From Dermacentor variabilis (Eukaryota > Arthropoda > Arachnida > Ixodida > Ixodidae): a stretch of 64,000 nt of DNA. The translations under genes were made by a program, and so were the position numbers. Each line of letters begins with the position of its first letter. Position 1 is the stretch's first letter. Positions 1-13,910 of the stretch are shown piece after piece. Location of the stretch: NCBI RefSeq assembly GCF_050947875.1, contig NC_134568.1, positions 205,802,217 to 205,866,216 on the forward strand, given 5' to 3'. The notes beneath the pieces are model-generated. The model was not told where the DNA came from. It made no database searches and saw only the letters and a program-made list of their open reading frames with translations.

Positions 1-3000
1 ATTTATCGTCACGTCTAGTAGGTGTCAGCCACTTCTTTTAATCAGGTATACGACTTCTTCAGGTTGATAAGTTCCTTCATAAGAACCGCTTATAAGCTGA
101 CGATTGGCTTTTACTTGCTGACCACAAAAAAAAAAAGAAAGAAAAAGAGAAGGTTCTATTCCCTGCTACAGTGGCAACAGTTAAGTTGGAGCAGAAAAAA
201 AATAGTGTCTGCGTTCTTATATTCTTGAGCCCGTAAAGAACCCAAGAGGCCTAAATTAATCAGGAGCCCTCAATGACAGTGTCTGTAAATAGCCCGGATG
301 TCAATTTCACGCGTTAAAATTAATTCATATTATCAATTACTATAATTTGGTTTGCCTAATTAAAATGAAGTCAACAAACATCCGGCCTAAACTGAACAGT
401 ACTTTGTCTGGCTTGTTTTCTGTACACTAAAACAAAATGATAAGATGCCAATTTAAAATTAGGAAAAAAAACGGTACAGCCACTGACAGTTTCGACTTTA
501 TCTTCTACTGTTTTGTATGTCGTGTCGACTACCGCTGTGTGATGGCATTTACGAGGCTTCTCGAAAAAAATGTGTACCATATATTTGTGTCTTGTGGAAT
601 GTTCATTAAAACGCATGAAATTTACGGTGTGCGTATCATTACTTCTTGTGCATACATGAAACCATTCTCTCCCCCCCCCCCCCCCTCATAGTCCTGCAAG
701 TATTCTTGACGCCAACGTGGGACTAAAAATTGTGCTTACTTATACGAGTTCGGGTTGCATGCCTGAAACCACGCACACCTTCTGCGGGCGGCACTGTCAT
801 CGTCAACACAAATAAGAAGGCTAGCTGCTAGGCCGATTAAGAATGTTGGTGTAAAAGTGCAGGGGCGCAAGAAACAATGTATATAGAGAATACCCATCTT
901 TGTTCGAATGATTAGACCCAAATAACAAAAACCATGTAACCAAATCGGCGCTTACGTATCCTTCGGCTAATTGTTCATGGTCTTCCGCCGTAACCACAAT
1001 GCATTATGATCACGCTCTCACTGTCAGACCATGTTCCGCGCACTGCGTTTTTAGTGGATCCGGAGTGATAAAGGTCTGAAAGCACCAAATCTCCAGTCTT
1101 TCATGATCTTTCTGGTGCTAAAAAGAACACCAGTCGATCCCCAACACCAACTATAGCCCAAAACTTCACGTAGCTCGCCCGCAAGGCGAATGCCTAACTA
1201 CCTTGTAAAGAAACTTTGTGATTGCCTACTGGGTTTTCAGTCGAAACAATTTGACTTTTTTATATGGTATAGCTTGGAGCACGATAGTAGCGCAGGTGCC
1301 ACCCCATTCCGTCGTTCTGTCAATCTTTTGTCGTCAGTGCGTGCACCGTGGAGTAAAATGTCCTCTGTGTATTTACGTTCGGCCACAAACCTCAATAACT
1401 CTGCTCGTCGTTAGGATTTTTGTCAGACCCCAATAAACGCTCGTGGATTTTCGCTATGGTTTTCTTCTACGGTCATTAAGTAACTCAGTATTTTCTTCGT
1501 GCTCTTTTGGACGAGCTTTAGATAGTAATGCCAGTTTCACTGGGCGGCTTAACTTGTGCTATCTGTTCAATAAAGATGCAAATAAGCATATACACAAGAG
1601 ATACATTATTGTGACAGACGATGTAATGAGATTGCTATATATTAGCGCTTGAATTTATTCTGAGAGAAAATAATGCGACGCATTACTTTCTGGGCGACCC
1701 TTGCGTATTGTGATGAGCCTTTCACGCTAATCGTGCCCTTAATTCACACTGCGACGAATTACGCAGCGACATCTACGACACCTCTCGTACTCAATTTTGT
1801 GGCTCACACTGTTAACGCTGCACAGCGCATGGATGGACCTATACGTGACGAGGTCAGCCCTGAACTTTATATTCTGATGCTAATATTTAGAAAACATCAA
1901 GAACACAATATCCGATCGCTGTTGCGGATTATTTTGCCTCGAATCCTCCATCACTCTCGTTCTATAAAAGCTGAAGAATTTGGAGCCGGGGCACTATAGA
2001 ATCTCCGAACGCCATTACGGTGCCCCTGGCCAGAGGTGGGCATTGATTTTTAATTTGGATAACGCGAACGTCGCTAACGAGCTTATACAGGGAAAAGTCC
2101 GGCTAGCCGATAGGGTGTCGCAGTTCCCCTTCTCTGCCGGTAATTACAACGGGGGCAGATTGCAGCGGTAACTAAGCGGCGAGTTTCGTAGTACGGCAAG
2201 CGTGTCCCCGATCGCTTCACTCTGAGCGCCAAGGGCTGCCCCGAGGGCCGAACAAATAAAGCGTTTGGGCGGCGCATCACTAAAGTGCCTTTCTTGTTGA
2301 ATCGGGGGATATGGCGATGCAGAGGCCGATGGAGCCCTCATTACACGCTGTGTATGTCCTTGATTAGAGTTTGCTTGGATTTTGTTCTTATGCGGGCAAC
2401 CACGCGAAGCGGGAACGCTCATTCAAGATGCTATAGGTTCTCGTTCTTTTCTCCTTTTTTATTTTTGAACATAACTGGCAAAGTAATGCTAAATGGAAGA
2501 CAGTTGGGAAATGAGAGCTTTATGTAAACAGCCGTACAGCGCCGTAACTTGTTAGTGGAACTCACGTTTTTGCACATAAATGTGAATCTGATAAGGAGTA
2601 AGAATATGAACCGTTAAGGAACATTAACATGCCGTTAAGGAGGCAAAGGATTGAGCAGACAAGGAAAAAGCACTCACATGGCAGGCTAAGTACTCACTTA
2701 GCCTGCCATGACAGAGGCCCAATGCAACTGCAACGGGACGTGTTTCACTTCTCGCTTCGCTCGACAACGTCCGTATATTAAAGATTTCAGCGAAGTTTGT
2801 CGCGACACACGGTCTGTCGTCTTGCGAGGCTTGTCGAAAGCTAACATTCCTCTTGTGAGATGATGCCCACACGCGACGCAGTGTGCGCCTGCCTTAGGTG
2901 GTTTGTCAGAATGGTCTGAAGCTCGCAAATGAAATGCAGGCTAGGTTTCTTTTTTTGCGTCTACACTTGCAAGTGTCAACACAGTTATACCGCTATTAAA

Positions 3001-4519
3001 GCTCGGTTTTGAAAGAATCACTCAAATCACTGCGAGAACCAGCCAAGGTACCGAGGAGAGAAGAACTAAATGGGCCCAGAACACGCAACGCTGTCGGATA
3101 TTAAGTAACGACAGGCACAGAAGAAAATAGCAAGGCACAAGGAGGTTGCTTCGCTGACTGGTCATTATTAATTAGTTTATGATAGTAGTGCAGGGGTCAA
3201 ATATTTAGAAACCTATACTCAGGAATTTTGGACAATGCGCCATCGGCCGCAACACACCAGCATAAGTCAATGGGCAGTCCATGACAGAAAGAACTAGCCC
3301 GCCAACATGTTTTAGTCAATGGGAAGCACTTTAAAAAGTTGTATCTCAACAGATCGACTCAGTTTCAACAAGTCCTTGTCAGCAACGTTGGAAGGGTGCC
3401 TCCTTCTAAGAACATACACATTTATGAGACTTAGTCGACAAGTAGTGCTGCGTTATAGCAGTGTTTTGGTCCTGACGGAAAGATTGCTATAAAGCAAGAG
3501 CGAAGTTAGGATAAATACCGTAAATGCGTATGTTAGTAGAAGGAAGTACTCTCTCGATGTTGCTAATTCTGTCTTGTTGAAACTCGGCCAATATATTGAA
3601 ATAGAACTTTTTGAAAATGTTGCCCATTGAGTTACACTGGCGTATTGCGGCGGTGAAGTTTAATAAAGTTTACGAAGGGGCATTGCTCAAAATTCCTGGA
3701 CGTGACGCTGTGTGATATACCTCCGACACATAAACTTGTCTACCGGGGCACTACTGAAAGGGGGGGGGGCTCTTTGCGCCCCCCTCCCACACTTTTGAAA
3801 GCGGCACTGTTGGCTGCACACCGGCAAATCCAACAAAAACAGTTGAGGCCAAGTCTAACTTGAACATCTCAGAAAACACAAAATCAAACATTGCTTTTGA
3901 TAATTTACCTCTTTGGAATAATCAGTGTTGCCACTTTAACAGTTCGGTTGCTAGATTTAGCAACCTTTTTCGTTTTGTTTGGCGGCAAAGCTTTCTATTT
4001 AGCGACCGATGTCTTTTTAGCAACCTAAATGAATATTGGCGACATTTTAGCGACTTCGACTGCAGGAAAGTTGCTTCAAAAATGTCCTTCTAGCACGCAC
4101 TTAATTAGTCAAAAACTACATGTAAGCGGACTTGCTGCGCGACGCATAGGCAACGGTTTCCTTCACTGTGGTGGTCTTCACGTTGTTGTGCTTCACAACA
4201 CAGTGGCCATCACAGACTTCACATTGCGCTCACAAAATTGATGTTTTTTTCTTTCTTGACAAAAGCGATTTCAATGGGTGCAAACACTGCGGGTTCTGCA
4301 GTATTACTAAATGCAGTCGCTTGGCAGACGTTCGCAAGCGTAGGAGTAAATATAATTGACCAAAACCAATTGGAACAAATTTGATATCCATATTTAGAAC
4401 ACGGCAGGTGAAAAAGTTTGGCAGCATGTTCGTGAAGGCGAAAGCCTGCTGCACACTTAGTAATGCATTAAGTTATACGATCGAAGGGGTCTGCCTTTTA
4501 CGGCCGCTTCGTGTGCTCC
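1..4519. other. Non-coding stretch, no gene recognised
   Basis: Probably intron or 3' flank of the CUB/lectin gene. All frames are short and without domain similarity. Visible items are a 15-base C run (671-685), a near-perfect hairpin at 2676-2709, and a G run followed by a C run near 3761-3786. Confidence 0.6.
2676..2709. repeat. Short perfect stem-loop
   Basis: The 14-base arm catggcaggctaag is followed by a 6-base loop and its exact reverse complement. There is no T run after it and no gene next to it, so no function is assigned. Confidence 0.7.
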
Positions 4520-4520
4520 G

Positions 4521-4880
4521 GTTGATGATGATGATGCTTTAATGGCTTCCCCTTAGAAACGGGGCGGTGACAAACAGTCACCTAGTCTGCTTGATTTGAT
4601 CAGGTGTTCTTTATCTAGCATTTTTGTATGCCTCTCCTTAATCTTTCTGTCAATTTTTTTTTTGCTTCAAATAGCCGACACCGTAGCACACTTGGAAGTA
4701 CAACGCGCGCGTAATGCGGAGGTTGCGGGTTCCACTCCCACAGGTGGCAAGTTATCTTACCGTGCACTTTCATTTCCCTTTTATTTGTTATGTTTTACGC
4801 CTGAATTGGAACCCCAGCTATGTTCGCCGATGCTTTCCTTGGCTTCGTTATCTGTTGACTTTACATGGTCATCATCAACA
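4521..4880 (+). mobile_element. SINE-like element with tRNA-like promoter boxes
   Basis: Positions about 4678-4760 read as a tRNA-derived head: a box A-like tagcacacttgg, then the box B-like gggttccactccc followed by caggtggcaagtt. The upstream segment, from a run of gat triplets at 4527 through gaaacggggcggtgacaaa, is assumed to belong to the same composite repeat. The right boundary is uncertain; the 3' part is T-rich. No target duplication was identified. Confidence 0.5.
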
Positions 4881-4920
4881 AAAATCGAGTCTCGGTTCCC
4901 CTTCTCGCGTGTATGTATAT

Positions 4921-5792
4921 ACAGGGTGTTTCACGTAACTTGAACCAAGGATATTAAAAAAAGTGGTTAGCCGCAGCTGAATGAAACCAACGTCATGTGG
5001 CTTGCCATAATGTGGCGCCCCTTAGAGTATTTTTATACTCCGTTGAATTATATCATTAACTAAGATGAATTATGAAAAATATTTATTATTCACTTTAGGG
5101 CCAAGTGCGTTTCGTCGCGTTGACGAGGGGGTTCAGGCACGACCGATCAATTTTTTTGTAGCAACGTACACCTGCGTGGTGATTTCTTTCGTCGTTTAAA
5201 AAAAAGGCCCGCGAAATACGACATAACATCACGTGACTGCGCTGGTGCGCTATAGCGCTCTCAATCGCGCTTCGTGCGAACGAACCGTGCGCGCGCACCG
5301 TGGCAAAGTGAGCGGCCGCGACATCCCCCGATGTCGCGGCCGATGTCGAAGGCGCTTCCTCTCCGTGTGCCACCATTGGCAGTGGCACACGTAGAGGAAG
5401 CGCCGTCGTCCCTGATAAGCGATGTAGGCTCGACGCACGGTTGAGAGCGCCGCAATACGACAGTGCACGAGCGCAGTCACGGGGTTTTATTTCATATTTC
5501 GCGGGCTTTTTTTAAATGCCGAAAAAAAAATCGCCACGCAGCACGTACGTTGCCCCAAAAATTGGGTCGGTCGTTTCTGAACCCCCTCTGCAATGTAACG
5601 AAACGCACGTGCCGCTAAAGTGAATATTAAAAAAGTTTTGCATAATTTATTTTAGTTAATTAACTAATCAAGCGAAATATAAAATATACTCTAAGGAACG
5701 CCACTTGACGGCAAACCATATGCTGTTGGTTTCATTCAACTGCAGCGAACCACTTCTTTTTAAATCCTTGGCACCAGTTACGTGAAACACCT

Positions 5793-5797
<5 letters not shown>
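4921..5797. mobile_element. Long foldback (inverted-repeat) element, about 877 bp
   Basis: The two halves are inverted copies over about 400 bp each. The left end reads acagggtgtttcacgtaac and the right end is the complement of acacaaggtgtttcacgtaac. Matching interior landmarks include the tggtttcattcaact/agctgaatgaaaccaac pair, the acgaaacgcac pair and the cgcgaaat pair. The centre near 5330 is itself palindromic (gatgtcgcggccg). There is no ORF of note. It sits directly against a TA microsatellite, suggesting insertion into TA-rich DNA. Non-autonomous DNA transposon by structure. Confidence 0.8.

Positions 5798-5882
<85 letters not shown>
5796..5882. repeat. (TA)n microsatellite
   Basis: About 43 uninterrupted TA units immediately outside the right end of the foldback element. 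Confidence 0.98.
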
Positions 5883-8344
<2,462 letters not shown>

Positions 8345-8945
8345 CACTTTTGGCACCCCTGTTGTAGCTGCGCACGGAGCGCGGCGCTTTTGATGTTTAG
8401 CGCACCGCGAAAAAAAATAATTACGCAGTGCATAGACATTGAAAAAATTTAGAGAAGTTGTTTGAGGAACCTTTTCTAATCAGCCAGGTAATTACTACAC
8501 AATAAGGATCCTGGTTACGGAAAAAGACTGATGACCGAACATTGTAGGTCTCACGATCGTATATTGAGCCGGGTTTTCTTAAAAGCATGGCTAATGTTAG
8601 CTGAGGCACTCAGTGTATATTTTGCTGGGAGTCGCTAAGTGCAAAGAACAAAAATGATGCTCTAAATGATCACGAGTGTAATCTGTCATCGTTTGGCTGA
8701 CAGCAACTGGCTCTATATCCGAGCAGCTGGAAACGCTAGACGGCAACCTGTCTTTTATTATCAAGTCTGAAGAAACAAGAGGAAAGTTACTGATTATAAA
8801 GCTTTAGAAATCGCTGACTGAAGTGGCCTCAAGAATAGCGCCAGTGCCAGTGAACAACGCACAGCGGTATCTCTGCTTGGGGCCTTAAGCTACAGGGCTG
8901 ACAGCCTCCGCTAACTTTGGGTACGCTAATTTGGGTACGTAATGT

Positions 8946-9536
8946 ACAGTTTTAGAAAAGCGTTTGGCAGCTTACATACGCTAAGCGCATAGCCCTTCGC
9001 TACGAAGCGCGTCCGATGAAGACATTTAGTTTAACTTATGGGAAATGCAAGCGTATAAAGAAGACGATAAAAAAAGGGCGCCGTTTAGCGCATCGTGCCA
9101 AGCATGTCCAAGCCAAGAAAATACATTAGCAGCTATCCTATCGTTTCGGTGCTGACGCGTCTCGTCAGGCCTATGCGGACGACAGGATTGCCGAACGATA
9201 TCTCAAAGTCTCGATGCGCTATGCGCTCTTAACTAGCGTTGTAGGGGAGATTATGGAAGAGGAAAGCTCATTTCAATACTGGCAATCAACGATAGCGAGA
9301 GTGTAGTAATTGAGGCAATTTCACTGAATCATCAGTGTACCGCCATTTTCGACAACGCTATTTCCTGGCATACGTAAACGTTATGTGCATTAAGCTCGTT
9401 AAATGGCGTACATTAACCTGCCGTACGTAACTTACAAGAAAACAATAGCGTATGGAGCATGAGAAGTGACGCTAACGCCATTCCTTTACGTATGTAGCGC
9501 GTTTACGTTTCCTTGCAAACGCTTTTCTAAAACTGT
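8946..9536. mobile_element. Putative short element with 21-bp inverted termini
   Basis: Positions 8946-8966 and 9516-9536 are exact reverse complements over 21 bases (arm begins acagttttagaaaagcg). Similarity weakens but continues a little inward (acatacg/cgtatgt, cgcta). About 590 bp, no ORF. Looks like a non-autonomous DNA transposon; no target duplication was established. Confidence 0.5.
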
Positions 9537-9969
9537 CGATTTACCGGAACGCCATATCTCCTTACGTGTGCAGGTTGGATAACAGCGTGCGAATAAAGCT
9601 TTTATTAATCGCAACCGGCTCAATGTGGACGTCCAAACAAGTGGGTCCTGGGTTTTCTCTGTTGTTTTTCCCCGCGAGGTTATTCAAAAGCGCTGAAATT
9701 CACCTGTGCATTGAGAACACCTTATTAATATCCATGAGAAGTAAGTTCTCCCCTCAGACTGTATATGAATAGTGAAGCCTAAAGCGCCCAAGAGAGCTTA
9801 CAAAATCCAGGAAAGTCGGCGCGTCTTCATTATGTTGGAAAAGCAGTGCTAAAAAGCAGCGGGAACGACATCGCGTTATGACAGTCCTCACCTATTCCTT
9901 GTCAGCAGTGACTGTTAATTTTCTTCTTCGGATTGTACTCCATTAAATATCTAGCCCCTTAGTTCGCCT

Positions 9970-9984
9970 AACTATTTTGACAAA
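9970..9984. repeat. Target-site duplication, left copy (LINE at 9985-13310)
   Basis: aactattttgacaaa, identical to 13311-13325. Confidence 0.92.
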
Positions 9985-12900
9985 GAGAGAGAGAGAGAGA
10001 GAGAGAAATTTATTTACAGAAAGGCAGAGAGGTCGGCCTGAGCTATAACTTGCTCTGGCCTGCTACTCTACTCTGGGGAAAAGGGACGGGGAGGGAAAGG
10101 GCTGATGAATGATGATGGTATAAGGAAGAGATGCGTATATACAAATTCACAGAGTTGTGGTATCTCTAACGGCGTGCGTCCAGCCCAGTGGCTTGGAGAA
10201 AAGCTACAGCGGCTCTTGTTACCAGGGCTGCGCTGGTTGCATTAGGCCAAGGACCTAAAAGAAACTCATCCGATAGCGGTCTCTCATGGATGTTTGCTAT
10301 GTAAGAGACAAGTTGCTGTCGTTCTTGCGCGTACACGGGACACACGCAAAATATATGTTCAAGTGTTTCTGGCACCTCACAGCATTCACAGTTTTGGCTA
10401 GTATCACTGGCACCTATCATATTTCTATAACGGTTGGTGAATGCGACACCAAGGGGAATCCGGTGCACCATGCTCGTGTGGTTTCCTTTGAACTTGTGAG
10501 GCATACGAAATCTCATTTCTTGGTCCCATTTGTGTAATCGCTTGTGCCGTCGATCTGGTTGGGTCCAGTGTTCCAACGTAGAGTTGCGGTTTACGCGACG
10601 AAGTAGGGCGTTTGTGTCTGTTCGTCAGAACGGAATGCGTACTTCACAAGCATTATCTAAAGCAGTTTTCGCTTCAGCGTCTGCCTGTTCGTTCCCTATC
10701 ACGCCACAGTGTGATGCTATCCACTGAAAGGTGACATTGTGGCCATTTCTAGTTGCGTGGTCGAGATACTCTGTAATTTCTATAGCCATAGAATAATACG
10801 GGCCCCGTCTGAGGACACAGTCAATCGTTTGTAGAGCTGGCTTGCAATCGCAGAATATCGTCCATGCGTGAGGAGGCTCCTCGGAGAGAAATCGAAGTGC
10901 TTCCCGGATAGCAACAAGTTCTGCGGCAGTTGATGTTGAGCTATGGTCTAGTTTAAACCGGCGAGCGATGATCACATGTGGAATGACGAAGGCTGCAGTG
11001 GAGGCATATGGTGTGACAGAGCCATCGGTATACACATGTACAGTATCTCCGTACTCTGTAGAAATGTGCAACAGCGTGAGTTGCCTGAGGCCAATAGATG
11101 CAACGAATGACTTTTTAGTAATTCCAGGGATCTGCAATGTAACGACAGGTTTAGGCAGAACCCACGGGGGTGTTCTCGGAATACAGTCGGGAGAAAATCT
11201 TGACGGCAAAACACTCTGATGCCGCGATATAGTCCTTGAAAAGCTGGAACCTGGGTGTGTGGTAGGGAGCGATGACAGAGGATGCTGCCTGTGTCGGGTC
11301 AACACGTGAAGGTACATTCGAAGAGGCTCGCAGAGCAAGTACACCCGAATAGGACAAGCACGAGCTTCCGCTATTGTTCCATTGGTTGACGTGCATCGTG
11401 GGAGGCCCAAACATGTGCGCAATGCTTGAGCTTGAATGCTCTCCAGCGCGCGCACACAACTAAGTCCCATGCTTGAGAGCGCCGGCATGCTGTACCGTAT
11501 ATATCCTACGAATAGGGCTTGGTACAATTGGAGTAATGACGACTCCGAGGGGCCCCATCTTGTTGCTGCCACGACGCGAAGGACGTGAACAAAACTCTTC
11601 AGCTTTGACTTCAGTGCGGCGACGTGTCTTGACCAAGATAATCCCCGGTCTATGACTAAGCCAAGGAATTTGTGGTGTGAAACGGTAGGTATCGCTACGC
11701 CGTTAACAATTATCGGATACCTGGTCATTCGTTTTCGCGTGAATGTAATCACAGAACATTTTTCTGTTGAGAGTCGGAGGCCTTGACGCCGAAGATACTT
11801 AGCTGTGATTGTCACTGCACGTTGAAGCCTAGCACGCATTTGGGGACGGGTGGCTCCAGATGCCCATAGGCATATGTCGTCGGCATATGTGCTAATCTTT
11901 ACCGTGCTAGGAAGTTCGGATGCAAGACCAATCAATGCAACATTGAAAAGAGTTGGACTGAGAACTCCCCCTTGTGGAACACCTCGATGTATATGGTACT
12001 GTCCGGTGTCGCCATCACTTGTCGACATATACACCGTGCGGCCACTGAGGTAGCTAACAATCCATGTATATAGTCGGCCACCGATGTCTAAATCTTCCAG
12101 TGCATCAAGGATTGCATAATGGAGTACATTGTCGTATGCACCCTTAATATCCAGAAAGACAGCTCCAACTAACCGACGTCGACTTCTTCCCTGTTCAACA
12201 GTGGAGACCAAGTCGATAACTCCGTCAATCGAAGAACGGCCTCTTCTAAATCCGTGCATAAAATCAGGAAAGCAATTATTTCTCTCTAGAAACCATTCCA
12301 GTCTTGACAAAACCATTCTTTCCATTACTTTGCCGACGCAACTGGCTAAGGCGATCGGTCTGTAGGAGGAAAGCTCGTTAGGGCACTTTCCCGGTTTAAG
12401 CAGCGCTACAACGCGACTGCATTTCCAACAATCTGGAACATTTCCTGTCTCCCACGTCGTATTATAAAAAGATAGGAGAAGACGTCGTGATTCGGTGCCA
12501 AGATGGCAGAGTGCAGCGTACGTGATTCCGTCTGGTCCTGGTGCCGATGAGCGTCGAGAAACGGAAAGCGCAGCGTCAAGCTCTTGCATCGTAAACGGTA
12601 CTTCGAGTCGCTCATCAGGTGACGGGGGTGCGATGGTGACAAGGGATGAAGTCACTGCATTAGACGCGTCCACAATCAGTTTACAGTAGTCCTCTGCTAC
12701 CTCCAATTCGGTCCGGCGTTGATGTAGAGCCACCGCACGGAATGGGTGTCTTTGTTGTGGAGTTGCCTGGAGACTTCGTATGACCCGCCAGATCTTAGAT
12801 AGAGGCTGTCTTGGATCTAGGGATCCACAGAAAGCCCTCCAACGCTGTCTGTCAAGCTTCTCCAGATGTCGAAGAACATGTCGTTGAGCACGGCGACTGC

Positions 12901-13310
12901 TCGAAAGATCGGACGGTGACTTTGTTCTTCTGTATCGCCGTTCCGCGCGGCGACGGATCGCACGAAGGGCCTCATATTGTATGTCGACCGATGACCTGTG
13001 CCTCGGTATGCTGACTTCTCTAGTTTTGTCCCGCAGGGTAGAGGCAATGATGTCCTCTATTTCGGATGGAGATGTCATACTCTGACAGGCGGTGTCGACA
13101 GAGGTCTTAAATGCAATCCAGTCTGTTTGACGAATGCAACGTGAGGCTGAACGGCGAAACCAGCTAAAGTGAACGTAAGTGGGGAGGTGGTCACTACCAT
13201 GAGTCTCTAGATCCGTCAACCAGGATGCTGAAGACAGAAGGCTCCTTGATACAAACGTTAGGTCAAGACAACTGCTGTAGGACGTGCCACGAATAATTTG
13301 AATAAATTTG
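9985..13310 (-). mobile_element. 5'-truncated non-LTR retrotransposon with RNase H (I/R1 group) and (TC)n tail
   Basis: The element is on the minus strand, with its 3' end at 9985. It ends in a 3' UTR (about 10010-10165) and a TC repeat tail (9985-10006 on the plus strand as GA). It is bounded by identical 15-bp duplications. The 5' end falls inside the endonuclease domain, so about half of ORF2's N-terminus and all of ORF1 are missing. About 20 AT-rich bases (13291-13310) between the coding part and the duplication look like filler added at integration. It lies downstream of exon J, in the same orientation as the host gene. Confidence 0.93.
10166..13288 (-). pseudogene. LINE ORF2 remnant: endonuclease end, reverse transcriptase, RNase H, C-terminal zinc finger
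   Basis: Reads in one frame for about 1,040 codons with a single in-frame TGA at 10625-10627. Seen in order: the endonuclease end with SSCLDLTF and GSDHLPTY; RT motifs APGPDGITY, SYRPIALASCVGKVMERM, HGFRRGRSSID, FLDIKGAYDN, GVPQGGVLSPTLFN and the catalytic STYADDICLWA; RNase H with VYTDGSV, TAAELVAIREAL, FCDCKPALQTI and IASHCGVIGNEQADAEA; and after the stop, CECCEVPETLEHIFCVCP, a CCHC-like finger. The stop sits right after RNase H. Its context (TGA followed by R T D) is compatible with a CGA to TGA transition. RNase H plus this finger places it in the I/R1-type LINE group; the exact clade is not resolved. Confidence 0.93.
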
Positions 13311-13325
13311 AACTATTTTGACAAA
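13311..13325. repeat. Target-site duplication, right copy
   Basis: aactattttgacaaa, identical to 9970-9984. Confidence 0.92.
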
Positions 13326-13620
13326 CCACGTAAGAAAACGCAAGCGGAAGCGGCGCAAGCATACAACACGAATGAGGGCTTGCTGTACAATGAATTGTCC
13401 TACAGAAAATTACGCTTGTCTTGCTTATTTTACAACATGAAAGAAGGCGCACGTCTTCCTTGCCGCGATCATATTCTATTAGCGATGTTACGACCAAGGC
13501 TCTTTTTCCTGCTTTGATTGCAGACGCGCACAGTCCACTTTCTACTGCCTTAGAAAGTTTTTCTTTTTTTTGTCGTAGAGGACGGCTAGGCGCGACCATA
13601 TGCCGCTGCCTGGGACTCAC

Positions 13621-13910
13621 GTGCGTGGTAAGTGATGTTGAACCCTCGGTGCCTCCGCGTCCTGTGCTGCTGGGCCTCGAGAGTCAGCTTGAGCGTGTCG
13701 CCGTACGAGAGCAGCTGGAAGCCACGCTGCACGCTCAGTTCGCCGCCGCACAGGGTGATTGTGGCTGGGCTCCCTATGGCCGTGGTGGCACTGAGCCTCA
13801 CGCTGACCCGGTCGCCCAGGCAGTGACCCGAGGCTTCTCGCACGCCTACGTCCAGGTCCTCCACCGTCACCAACACCGGCAGGCTGGGCGCCTCGGACTT
13901 TATCACGTAC
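13621..13910 (-). CDS. Exon J: remainder of CUB domain 3
   Basis: 290-bp exon, acceptor ...tttctgtaccag, donor gtgagt, phase 2 in and phase 1 out. It encodes YVIKSEAPSLPVLVTVEDLD, GHCLGDRVSVRLSA, ITLCGGEL and LLSYGDTLKLTLEA with RHRGFNITYHA. Both remaining cysteines of CUB3 (HCLGD, LCGG) and the closing GF.ITY.A strand are present. This is the most 3' exon recognised; no exon that fits phase 1 was seen between 13600 and 1, so the coding region probably continues past the left edge. Confidence 0.86.

Noticed and set aside
4678..4760. Functional tRNA gene
   Set aside because: Box A and box B-like motifs are present but the cloverleaf cannot be closed and the sequence continues into a SINE body.
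5095..5480. 97- and 76-codon frames with an apparent protein-like sequence
   Set aside because: They lie across the centre of a foldback element and are mirrored by its inverted arm.
10102..10112. ctgatga as a hammerhead core
   Set aside because: No stem II or GAAA follows at the required spacing.
10625..10627. TGA as a recoded codon (selenocysteine or readthrough)
   Set aside because: A single CpG transition in a LINE copy is the simpler explanation; no supporting element was seen.
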